From Victivallaceae bacterium (GTDB lineage: Bacteria; Verrucomicrobiota; Lentisphaeria; Victivallales; Victivallaceae), in assembly GCA_028698975.1 (NCBI GenBank), contig JAQVVK010000049.1:1-12472 (forward strand): a DNA stretch of 12,472 bases. Reading direction: 5' to 3'. The position numbers and the translations under genes are program-made. Position 1 is the stretch's first letter, and the number at the start of each line of letters is the position of its first letter. The notes beneath the pieces were generated by a model. The model worked only from the letters and a program-made list of their open reading frames with translations. It was not told the DNA's origin and made no database searches. Positions 7,168-12,472 of this stretch are shown piece after piece.

Positions 7168-8021
7168 AATGGTTTAATCGTTTCATCGCTTCCGCCACGC
7201 TGCTGTTGGTGGCAGCCGGGTGTGCGCCCTCGCTCGCCCCTTTCCCGGTGGAGCCAAAGCAGGATAAGTCTGCGCCGGCCGCCAAGCCGGAGGCTTCGAC
7301 TCCGCCCGCGAAACCCTCGCCGCCGCCGTCGTCGGACGCCGGGGATCGGGTTGTGCGGCTGCCGGGGATTTGGAGCGGCGACAGCCCGGCTGCGGTGCGT
7401 TCGGTGTTGATCGATCCCGGCCACGGCGGAGACGATCCCGGTGCCCGTGGCGCGTTTACGCAGGAAAAGGAACTCAATCTTGATCTGGCGCGGCGGCTGG
7501 CCGCCGAGTTGCGCCGCCGGGGGTTTCTGGTGGCGATGACGCGGGATTGCGATGTGTTTGTGCCGCTTGATGAACGGGGCGCGATGACCGGTCGGTTAAA
7601 GGCCGACATCTTTGTGTCGATCCACCACAACGCTTCGGTAAACGCCTCGGCCAGCGGCATAGAGACTTATGTATTGCGGCCGGGGGTGGACTTTGAACCG
7701 GTAACTCACATGCGCAATGTCCTTTTGGCTGCCGCGATCCAGCGTGAGCTGAGATCCGCGTTGCCGTGGGCGATCGACCGCGGTGTGCGGGCGGCCAGGT
7801 TCCGGGTGCTGGTGACCTCGACCTCCTCCGCCTCGGTGCTGGTGGAGGCGGGGTTCGTCTCCAACGCGGGCGAGGAAAAAAAGATTGCTTCGCCTGAAGT
7901 ATTGCAGAAATCGGCCGCTGCCGTCGCCTCCGGCCTTGTTTTTTATGCCGGATTGACCGATGCGATGGGTCCGGCGACAAACCGGCAAGATCGCCAATTT
8001 GTGTCGTGTCGTCGACAATAA
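7164..8021 (+). CDS. N-acetylmuramoyl-L-alanine amidase (Amidase_3), lipoprotein
   Basis: 285 residues. The signal peptide has lipobox AAGC, with C20 as the likely lipidated Cys. A Pro/Ala-rich linker (about 36-58) leads to a zinc amidase domain at 79-264. Visible hallmarks are DPGHGG at 84-89 (zinc ligand H87), QEKELNLDLA around E101, SIHHN at 152-156 (zinc ligand H154) and VEAGFVSN at 227-234 (catalytic E228). Enzymes of this family cut the bond between N-acetylmuramic acid and L-alanine in peptidoglycan, often during daughter-cell separation. The lipid anchor and flexible linker suggest it is tethered to a membrane and reaches the wall. It overlaps the preceding lipoprotein gene by 4 bp. 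The last 20 or so residues are outside the domain and look disordered. Confidence 0.92.
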   Translation: MKWFNRFIASATLLLVAAGCAPSLAPFPVEPKQDKSAPAAKPEASTPPAKPSPPPSSDAGDRVVRLPGIWSGDSPAAVRSVLIDPGHGGDDPGARGAFTQEKELNLDLARRLAAELRRRGFLVAMTRDCDVFVPLDERGAMTGRLKADIFVSIHHNASVNASASGIETYVLRPGVDFEPVTHMRNVLLAAAIQRELRSALPWAIDRGVRAARFRVLVTSTSSASVLVEAGFVSNAGEEKKIASPEVLQKSAAAVASGLVFYAGLTDAMGPATNRQDRQFVSCRRQ

Positions 8022-8058
8022 ACGCGGCGGCGTTTCCGTTATTGCAGTTGTAACAACT
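8020..8058. repeat. Two small inverted repeats between amidase and pseudopilin genes
   Basis: AAACGC-GGCG-GCGTTT at 8020-8035 is a perfect 6-bp stem with a four-base loop that starts at the amidase stop codon. AGTTGT-A-ACAACT at 8046-8058 is a perfect 6-1-6 palindrome four bases before the GGAG of the next gene. Neither is followed by a run of T, so neither is a convincing terminator. They could fold in the mRNA or bind a regulator. Confidence 0.3.
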
Positions 8059-8071
8059 TCCGGAGACGCCA

Positions 8072-8650
8072 ATGAAAAAGAAAAAACGTTTTACCCTGAT
8101 CGAGATGATCGTCGTGATCGGCATTATCGCCCTGTTGGCGGCGATGCTGTTTCCCGCCCTGAACGCGTCGCGCAACAAGGCGCGCACCACCCAGTGCAAG
8201 AGCAATTTGCGCCAGATCGGCGTGGCGTTTAAGCTTTACTTTGACGACTACCGCACCAGAATACCGCTGGTTACGGCCATGAAGTCGGTCAATTCGGAAT
8301 TTCCCACGATTCGTGAAATCCTGCTCAGTTCGGCGGGCAACAGCAAGGAGTTGTTTCGCTGCCCGGCCGACTTCGGGATTTCGTCGGTGCGGATTGAGTA
8401 TTATACCGACGAGGAGGACGAGATATTGAGCGAAATAAAGGCCGACTCCGGCCGCAACGGCAAAAGCGACTATGAAAACGAGGAGTCCAGTTACGAATTC
8501 AACACGCACTTGTGCGGCCGCACGGTCTCCGACCGGAGCCGTTCGATGCTGATGCACGATTACCGTCCCTATCACGGTGTGCCGGGTACATACGGCGCGG
8601 CCAATTATCTGTTTGCCGACGGTCATGTCGGCGATCTTGTCCGGAGGTGA
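8072..8650 (+). CDS. Type II secretion/type IV pilus pseudopilin-like protein
   Basis: 192 residues. The N-terminus has a short basic leader, then FTLIE (7-11) and a hydrophobic helix (about 12-30) ending in PALNASRNKAR. This is the class III prepilin signal, cut before F7, with the conserved Glu at E11. The residue before the cut is Arg (R6) rather than the usual Gly. QCKSNLRQIG (41-50) and the C-terminal FADGHV (181-186) match the large pseudopilin families of Lentisphaerota and Planctomycetota. Three Cys (C42, C97, C148) lie in the exported part. Such proteins are inserted in the inner membrane and may assemble into pseudopili or be surface displayed; their function is mostly unknown. GGAG at 8062-8065 sits six bases before the ATG. 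No secretion-system genes are nearby. Confidence 0.88.
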   Translation: MKKKKRFTLIEMIVVIGIIALLAAMLFPALNASRNKARTTQCKSNLRQIGVAFKLYFDDYRTRIPLVTAMKSVNSEFPTIREILLSSAGNSKELFRCPADFGISSVRIEYYTDEEDEILSEIKADSGRNGKSDYENEESSYEFNTHLCGRTVSDRSRSMLMHDYRPYHGVPGTYGAANYLFADGHVGDLVRR

Positions 8651-8652
8651 AT

Positions 8653-9324
8653 ATGAGAATCTCAAAGAAACGGTTGGCGGTATCCGGCATGATCGTGGCA
8701 ATCTGCGCCGCCGGGGTGATCGGGTGGGCGGTTTACGCGTCGATCGAGCCGAAGCCGAAGACGGAGGAGCGTAAAGACATCATGGCGTTTATCGCCTCGG
8801 ACGACTTCAAAAAACTTTCGTCGGCGCGACAGAATTATTATCTGGAGAAATTGCGCGGCGCCGAGACCGGCCCGGCCGGGTTCCGGGCGATGCGCGAGTC
8901 GATGGAAAACCTCACCGAGGCCGAACGGCGCACCGTGATGGACAATCTGCGCAAGATACGCGAACGCCAGATGGCACGGGAGGCGCTGGGTTATCTTAAG
9001 ATGAATCAGGCGGAACGCGACGCCTTTTTGGATAAGCGGATCGCCGAGATGGAAACGCGGCGTGCCGAGTGGGAGAAACGCCGGGCCAACGGCGAAGCGC
9101 CGCGCGGCGGTCGCGGTGCGCGGCCGGCCGCACCGGCGGCGGCGAACGCCGCGAGTGCCGCGCAGACGGCCGCCTCGCAAACCCCTGCGCCGCAGCGTCC
9201 GACCGAGGAGGAGCGCAACACGATGATGAAGACGCGCATGGAAAGCCAGCTTCCCGAGGTGCGTGCGGCGATGCAGCTCATGCACATGGATATGATGAAA
9301 AAAATGGCGGGCCGCCGCCGCTGA
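8653..9324 (+). CDS. Unrecognised single-pass membrane protein with charged helices
   Basis: 223 residues, no family recognised. A basic N-terminus and one hydrophobic segment (about 8-29) suggest an inner-membrane anchor with the rest in the periplasm. Residues 38-147 are highly charged and predicted helical, with repeated motifs of the kind LTEAERR (87-93) and MNQAERDAFLDKRI (117-130). An Ala/Pro/Gly-rich low-complexity stretch (148-183) follows, then a second short helix rich in Met and Arg (185-223). The start ATG lies two bases after the pseudopilin stop, and its GGAGG (8643-8647) lies inside the end of that gene, so the two are probably translated together. That linkage suggests a partner or accessory role for the pseudopilin, but this is inference only. 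Confidence 0.85.
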   Translation: MRISKKRLAVSGMIVAICAAGVIGWAVYASIEPKPKTEERKDIMAFIASDDFKKLSSARQNYYLEKLRGAETGPAGFRAMRESMENLTEAERRTVMDNLRKIRERQMAREALGYLKMNQAERDAFLDKRIAEMETRRAEWEKRRANGEAPRGGRGARPAAPAAANAASAAQTAASQTPAPQRPTEEERNTMMKTRMESQLPEVRAAMQLMHMDMMKKMAGRRR

Positions 9325-9360
9325 CGATCGATAAAGTTTCGGCTTTTTCATGACGCGGAC

Positions 9361-9388
9361 TTGAAAAATCCGGATAACGTGGCATATT
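9361..9388 (+). promoter_or_regulatory. Candidate promoter of the small basic protein gene
   Basis: TTGAAA (9361-9366) and CATATT (9383-9388) are separated by 16 bases; shifting to TATTAA gives 18. The -10 region GGCATATTA is identical to that of the acpP promoter. It lies 54 bp upstream of the ATG. The spacer contains an 8-bp palindrome, ATCCGGAT (9368-9375). Confidence 0.55.
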
Positions 9389-9390
9389 AA

Positions 9391-9405
9391 AAACGTTTAA
9401 CGTTT
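9391..9405. promoter_or_regulatory. 15-bp palindrome at the predicted transcription start
   Basis: AAACGTT-T-AACGTTT is a perfect 7-1-7 inverted repeat. It starts three bases after the -10 box, so it would cover the transcription start. The position is that of a repressor operator. No regulator is encoded in the window. Confidence 0.4.
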
Positions 9406-9442
9406 GTGTATTCGCAATCAACAAGTAATTTGAGGTGATATA

Positions 9443-9598
9443 ATGTCTCAGCATCCGAGTCTCCGCGTCGGCGGCAAAATCCGCAAGGTTCGCAATGTTA
9501 TGAAGCGTTTCGAGCGCATCGATGTGTTGCGCGCCGACGGGCGCATTCCCGAAGACAAGGTCATGGGGCTGCCCAAGACCAAACCGGTCGAACTTTGA
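9443..9598 (+). CDS. Small basic protein of the PVC group
   Basis: 51 residues, beginning MSQHPSLRVGGKIRKVRN and ending GLPKTKPVEL. The SxHPSL start, the RNVMKRFERI block (17-26) and the GLPKTK tail match a family of about 50 residues annotated only as 'small basic protein' in Verrucomicrobia, Chlamydiae and Lentisphaerae. It is rich in Lys and Arg, which fits a nucleic-acid or ribosome-associated role, but the function is not established to my knowledge. TGAGGTGAT precedes the ATG as the ribosome binding site. The gene has its own promoter and a strong terminator right after it, so it can be a monocistronic, probably abundant transcript. It occupies the place ahead of fabD where many bacteria have rpmF, plsX and fabH. 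Confidence 0.88.
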   Translation: MSQHPSLRVGGKIRKVRNVMKRFERIDVLRADGRIPEDKVMGLPKTKPVEL

Positions 9599-9619
9599 TC
9601 GTGTTTGACGCCTGAAAAC

Positions 9620-9659
9620 ACGCGAGCAGAAGCACACACCTCTGCTCGCGTTTGTTTTT
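9620..9659 (+). terminator. Strong intrinsic terminator after the small basic protein gene
   Basis: An 11-bp perfect stem (9620-9630 with 9641-9651; CGCGAGCAGA pairs with TCTGCTCGCG) has a 10-base loop and is followed by TTTGTTTTT at 9651-9659. It ends 32 bp before the fabD start. No promoter is apparent in that gap. Confidence 0.88.
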
Positions 9660-9691
9660 GATGAAAAATCTCGGACGGGAGGAGCCGCAGC

Positions 9692-10606
9692 ATGAAGCCG
9701 TTTTTCGTATTTTCCGGGCAGGGAGCTCAGACGGTAGGTATGGGGCGCGATTTGGCCGGAGCTTTTCCGGAAGCCCGCGCGCTGTTTGACGAAGCCGACG
9801 ATGTGCTTGGCTACAAATTGAGCGAAGTGATCTTCGAGGGGCCGGCCGATCGTTTGACCGAAACCAAATATTGCCAGTGCGCCATTTACACGGTGAGCTG
9901 CGCCGCGCTGGCGGCTTTCGGCAAGCGTTTTCCCGAAGTTAAACCGGTTGCCTGCGCCGGGTTGAGTCTGGGCGAATACGGGGCGTTGTACGCCGCCGGA
10001 GCGTTCGGATTTGCCGACGGGCTGCGGCTTCTGGCAAAGCGTTCGGATTTCATGGATGAGGCGTGCCGCTCCACCTCCGGAGCCATGGCCACCGCGCTGG
10101 GCGGCGACCCCGCCGCGATCTCCGAAGTCGCCGCCGCCTGCGGCGTCGATGTGGCCAATTTCAACAGCCCCGGGCAGATCGTTATTTCCGGCGAAAGCAG
10201 CAAAGTTTCGGCCGCGGTCACCGAGCTGCGTTCGCGCGGCATGCGCAAGGTCATCGAGCTGAAAGTGGCGGGGGCCTTTCATTCACGCCTGATGGCGGAG
10301 GCCGGCCGCCGGCTGGCCGAAGTCCTGGAAAACACCTTGATCGCCATGCCGGAAATACCGGTCTGGCATAATTTCACGGCCGCCCCGGCGGCGGACCCGG
10401 CGGCGATACGCGCCGCATTGGCCGCCCAGGTGGCGGGTTCGGTGCGCTGGGAGGCCTGTGTGCGCGGCATGGTTGCCGCCGGAGGTGACACCATGATCGA
10501 ATTCGGGCCGGGCAATGTGCTGACCGGCCTGTTGCGTCGCACGTTGCCGGAGCTTGCCGGATTCAACGTGAACAGTGTTGAAACTTTGAACAGCATAACC
10601 TTTTAA
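9692..10606 (+). CDS. fabD: Malonyl-CoA-acyl carrier protein transacylase
   Basis: 304 residues, normal length. GQGAQ (9-13), the nucleophile Ser in GLSLGEY (S92), R117 that binds the malonyl carboxylate, and the catalytic His in AFHS (H197) are all present. GPGNVLTGLL (272-281) matches the C-terminal family signature. The enzyme loads malonate from malonyl-CoA onto the phosphopantetheine of acyl carrier protein, supplying the extender unit for fatty acid synthesis in the cytoplasm. GGAGGAG at 9678-9684 precedes the ATG. fabG follows after 19 bp, so the two are co-transcribed. The intrinsic terminator just upstream and the lack of a visible promoter in the 32-bp gap suggest that expression depends on read-through or on a promoter I cannot recognise. 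Confidence 0.97.
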   Translation: MKPFFVFSGQGAQTVGMGRDLAGAFPEARALFDEADDVLGYKLSEVIFEGPADRLTETKYCQCAIYTVSCAALAAFGKRFPEVKPVACAGLSLGEYGALYAAGAFGFADGLRLLAKRSDFMDEACRSTSGAMATALGGDPAAISEVAAACGVDVANFNSPGQIVISGESSKVSAAVTELRSRGMRKVIELKVAGAFHSRLMAEAGRRLAEVLENTLIAMPEIPVWHNFTAAPAADPAAIRAALAAQVAGSVRWEACVRGMVAAGGDTMIEFGPGNVLTGLLRRTLPELAGFNVNSVETLNSITF

Positions 10607-10625
10607 CGAGAAGGGAACAGCAATT

Positions 10626-11378
10626 ATGAGTTGCGAAAAAAGACTTGAGGGCAAGGTTGCCATTGTTACCGGTGGAGCCCGTGGTATCGGCAAGGCCATC
10701 TGCACGAGATTGTCGCAGGAGGGAGCCTCGCTCGCCATTGTGGACATCATGCTTGACGTGGCGGAAAACACGGCGGCCGAGTTTCGCTCAGCCGGAGTCG
10801 ATGCCCGCGCCTATGCGGCCAACGTGGCGAAATTTGAAGACGCCGAAAAGACGGTTGCGGCGGTTGTCGCCGATTTCGGCCATCTCGACATACTGGTCAA
10901 CAACGCCGGTATCACCAAGGATACCTTGATGCTCAAGATGACCGAGGCCGAGTGGGACGCGGTGATCGCGGTGAACCTCAAAGGCACCTTTAACTTCACC
11001 AAGGCGGCGGTGCGGCCGATGATGAAGCAGCGCGCCGGCAAGATCGTCAACATGGCGTCGGTGGTCGGGCGTATGGGCAATGCGGGTCAGGCTAATTATT
11101 CGGCGAGCAAGGCTGGCGTGATCGCGCTGGCCAAGACGACGGCCAAGGAGTTTGCCTCGCGCAACATCCAGTGCAATGCGGTGGCTCCGGGGTATATCAT
11201 CACCGACATGACGGCCAAGCTGCCCGAGGCGGCGCGTGAAGCTTTTCTAACGGTGATACCGGCCAAGCGCGGCGGCGAACCCTCCGATGTGGCAAACGTG
11301 GTTTATTTCCTCTGTTCGCCCGATTCGAACTATGTTACCGGCCAGGTGATAAACTGCGACGGCGGCATGCTGATGTGA
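10626..11378 (+). CDS. fabG: 3-oxoacyl-[acyl carrier protein] reductase
   Basis: 250 residues, a classical SDR of normal FabG length. TGGARGIG (15-22) binds NADPH, NNAG is at 92-95, and the catalytic tetrad is N117, S145, Y158 and K162. CNAVAPGYIITDMT (183-196) and the C-terminal YVTGQVINCDGGM are FabG hallmarks. It reduces 3-oxoacyl-ACP to 3-hydroxyacyl-ACP in fatty acid elongation. AAGGGA (10611-10616) lies nine bases before the ATG. Placement between fabD and acpP is the classic order, which makes the assignment firm, unlike the sugar-operon SDR at 493-1155. Confidence 0.97.
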   Translation: MSCEKRLEGKVAIVTGGARGIGKAICTRLSQEGASLAIVDIMLDVAENTAAEFRSAGVDARAYAANVAKFEDAEKTVAAVVADFGHLDILVNNAGITKDTLMLKMTEAEWDAVIAVNLKGTFNFTKAAVRPMMKQRAGKIVNMASVVGRMGNAGQANYSASKAGVIALAKTTAKEFASRNIQCNAVAPGYIITDMTAKLPEAAREAFLTVIPAKRGGEPSDVANVVYFLCSPDSNYVTGQVINCDGGMLM

Positions 11379-11393
11379 CGTTGTGCGCGGTTT

Positions 11394-11435
11394 TTTGACT
11401 TAAAATCGTCATTATTTCACAAAACAATTTGACTT
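11394..11435. repeat. Two copies of TTTGACTT, 34 bp apart, upstream of acpP
   Basis: TTTGACTT occurs at 11394-11401 and at 11428-11435; the second supplies the proposed -35 of the acpP promoter. The first has no -10 at a proper distance. This could be a paired regulator site or coincidence. No clear terminator follows fabG here. Confidence 0.25.
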
Positions 11436-11457
11436 TTCGCGTGAGACAGGGCATATT
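11429..11457 (+). promoter_or_regulatory. Candidate promoter of acpP
   Basis: TTGACT (11429-11434) and CATATT (11452-11457) are separated by 17 bases; an overlapping TATTAT at 11454-11459 is a second option. It lies in an AT-rich 158-bp gap between fabG and acpP and would give a leader of about 70 bases. The GGCATATTA block repeats that of the small basic protein promoter. Confidence 0.55.
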
Positions 11458-11536
11458 ATATTACAAGTTCGGTGCTTTTGTCATAAAGCGAAATAGAATA
11501 TAGAAGTAGTAACCTTAAACGAAAAGGGGATTGAAA

Positions 11537-11776
11537 ATGTCTTCTGTTGCTGAAAAAGTAAAAAAGATCGTTGTCGAGCAGCTCGGTGTTTCTGAAGAGC
11601 AGGTCACTCCTGAAGCCAAGTTCATCGAAGACCTCGGCGCCGATTCGCTCGATCAGGTCGAGCTGGTGATGGCTCTCGAAGAGGAATTCGGCTCGGATAT
11701 TTCCGACGAAGACGCCGAGAAGCTGACGACGGTCGGCGATGCGATCAAATACGTAGAGTCCAAGAGCCAGGAGTAA
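11537..11776 (+). CDS. acpP: Acyl carrier protein
   Basis: 79 residues, acidic, the usual length. The phosphopantetheine attachment Ser is S37 in GADSLDQVELVMALEEEFG, the recognition helix of fatty acid ACPs. ISDEDAEKLTTVGDAI (55-70) matches helix III and its surroundings. Holo-ACP carries the growing acyl chain between the Fab enzymes. The ATG at 11537 was chosen over an in-frame TTG two codons earlier because AGGGGA (11525-11530) is six bases before it and the protein then begins in the canonical MSSVAEKVKK way. It has its own promoter and an intrinsic terminator downstream, which fits the high ACP demand of cells. Confidence 0.97.
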   Translation: MSSVAEKVKKIVVEQLGVSEEQVTPEAKFIEDLGADSLDQVELVMALEEEFGSDISDEDAEKLTTVGDAIKYVESKSQE

Positions 11777-11829
11777 TCCTTGGTGCTTGACGAAACCTCG
11801 GTACGGCGCGTCAGCGTCGTGCGATGAGG

Positions 11830-11845
11830 CGGAGTGAATGCTCCG
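11830..11845 (+). repeat. Small hairpin before the acpP terminator
   Basis: CGGAG-TGAATG-CTCCG is a 5-bp perfect stem two bases upstream of the terminator stem. It may stabilise the acpP mRNA 3' end or be chance. Confidence 0.3.
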
Positions 11846-11846
11846 G

Positions 11847-11888
11847 GACCACTATTCGTTTTAAAAAGGCGTTGGTGGTCTTTTTTTT
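11847..11888 (+). terminator. Intrinsic terminator between acpP and fabF
   Basis: GACCAC (11847-11852) pairs with GTGGTC (11875-11880), directly followed by eight T (11881-11888). The 22-base middle can form an inner stem (CGTTTT with AAGGCG, including G-T pairs). It ends 58 bp before the fabF start, and no promoter is evident in between. Confidence 0.75.
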
Positions 11889-11946
11889 CGATGCATCCGA
11901 GGACGTTCACGGTGGCCGATGCGCCGGGTAAACGGAGATTTATGGA

Positions 11947-12472
11947 ATGATTGACAATCGACGGGTGGTTGTGACCGGTTACGGGGTCATCTCCTGTGTC
12001 GGCAATGATGTGCCGACGTTTTGGGACGCACTGGTAAACGGCCGTTGCGGTTTGGGCAAGGTGACCCGCTTTGACGCGAGCGAGCTTCGCACGCAAATCG
12101 CCGGGGAAGTAAAAGATTTTGATATTGAAAAGTATATGACATACAAGGAAGCCAAGCGGCTTGACTTGTATTGCCAGTATGCCATAGCCGCCGCCGATCA
12201 GGCGATGGATATGGCCGGTCTGCCCCATGAATTGCGCGGCAGTTCGGTGGTGGACCCCTCCCGGGTGGGGGTGATTGTTTCCAGCGGTATCGGCGGGCTT
12301 GGCACCATGAGCGACCAGGACTGGCAGATGCACGAGCGCGGGGCGGGGCGGGGGTCGCCGTTGGTGATACCGATGATGATTAGCGACCTGGCTTCCGGCA
12401 ATATTTCGATCCGCTACGGAGCTGGCGGCCCCAATCTGGGGCTGGTCACCGCATGTTCGACCGGGGGTCACC
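11947..12472 (+). CDS. fabF: 3-oxoacyl-[acyl carrier protein] synthase II (3' end beyond window)
   Basis: The first 175 residues of a ketosynthase are present. VVVTGYGVISCVGND (7-21) is the standard N-terminus of KAS II, SSGIGG (112-117) and GPNLGLVTACSTGGH (161-175) follow, and C170 is the nucleophile that accepts the acyl chain. The two catalytic His residues and the C-terminal half lie outside. The enzyme condenses acyl groups with malonyl-ACP to lengthen fatty acids. The ATG at 11947 has GGAG at 11934-11937. An ATG at 11942 would stop after two codons. Position after acpP is the classic fabF location. FabB cannot be excluded by name, but the sequence and gene order favour FabF. Confidence 0.95.
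   Translation, partial: MIDNRRVVVTGYGVISCVGNDVPTFWDALVNGRCGLGKVTRFDASELRTQIAGEVKDFDIEKYMTYKEAKRLDLYCQYAIAAADQAMDMAGLPHELRGSSVVDPSRVGVIVSSGIGGLGTMSDQDWQMHERGAGRGSPLVIPMMISDLASGNISIRYGAGGPNLGLVTACSTGGH

Noticed and set aside
9325..9360. Possible terminator after the envelope gene group
   Set aside because: There is a short run of T near 9344, but only a weak three-base stem precedes it.
9278..10282. 334-codon minus-strand frame across the small basic protein gene and fabD
   Set aside because: It spans a promoter, a terminator and two well-supported plus-strand genes, so it is a compositional shadow.
11653..12471. 272-codon minus-strand frame over acpP and fabF
   Set aside because: It crosses an intrinsic terminator and lies opposite two textbook genes; its product has no recognisable features.
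1..12472. Mobile element, phage, CRISPR or defence system
   Set aside because: No transposase, integrase, cas gene, spaced repeats, target-site duplications or tRNA were found; every substantial gene fits glycan, envelope or lipid metabolism.

Overview
The window looks like chromosomal DNA from a GC-rich member of the PVC superphylum, most likely Lentisphaerota (Victivallis-like) or a close relative. Three things suggest this. One is an orphan pseudopilin with an FTLIE N-terminus and a C-terminal FADGHV motif. Another is a 51-residue small basic protein of a type I know from Verrucomicrobia, Chlamydiae and Lentisphaerae. The third is the set of lipoproteins with standard lipoboxes, which fits a diderm. 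This is pattern recognition without a database search. No rRNA, tRNA, CRISPR array, insertion sequence or phage gene was seen.

Left half (1-6168, all minus strand). A tightly packed, translationally coupled operon for a CDP-activated deoxysugar reads right to left: rfbF (glucose-1-phosphate cytidylyltransferase), rfbG (CDP-glucose 4,6-dehydratase), rfbH (PLP and [2Fe-2S] 3-dehydratase), a thiamine-diphosphate enzyme of the acetolactate synthase fold, a short-chain dehydrogenase, and a sugar phosphate cyclase related to 3-dehydroquinate synthase that is cut by the left edge. The first three genes lead toward CDP-4-keto-3,6-dideoxyglucose. The next two resemble the logic of yersiniose A synthesis (YerE and YerF), in which a two-carbon unit from pyruvate is added to the 4-keto-3,6-dideoxy sugar and its ketone is then reduced. 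The cyclase-like gene does not belong to that known route. The product is probably an unusual branched sugar for lipopolysaccharide or another surface glycan.

Middle (6169-9324). A 210-bp divergent intergenic region carries candidate promoters for both directions. It is followed by four plus-strand envelope genes: a LolA-like lipoprotein, a lipoprotein N-acetylmuramoyl-L-alanine amidase, a pseudopilin, and an unrecognised membrane-anchored helical protein.

Right part (9325-12472, plus strand). A fatty acid synthesis cluster: small basic protein, fabD, fabG, acpP and the start of fabF, which is cut by the right edge after the catalytic cysteine. The small basic protein gene and acpP each have a good promoter, and each is followed by an intrinsic terminator shortly before fabD and fabF. 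That layout would give high output of the two small abundant proteins and lower read-through output of the enzymes. plsX and fabH, which precede fabD in many bacteria, are not here.
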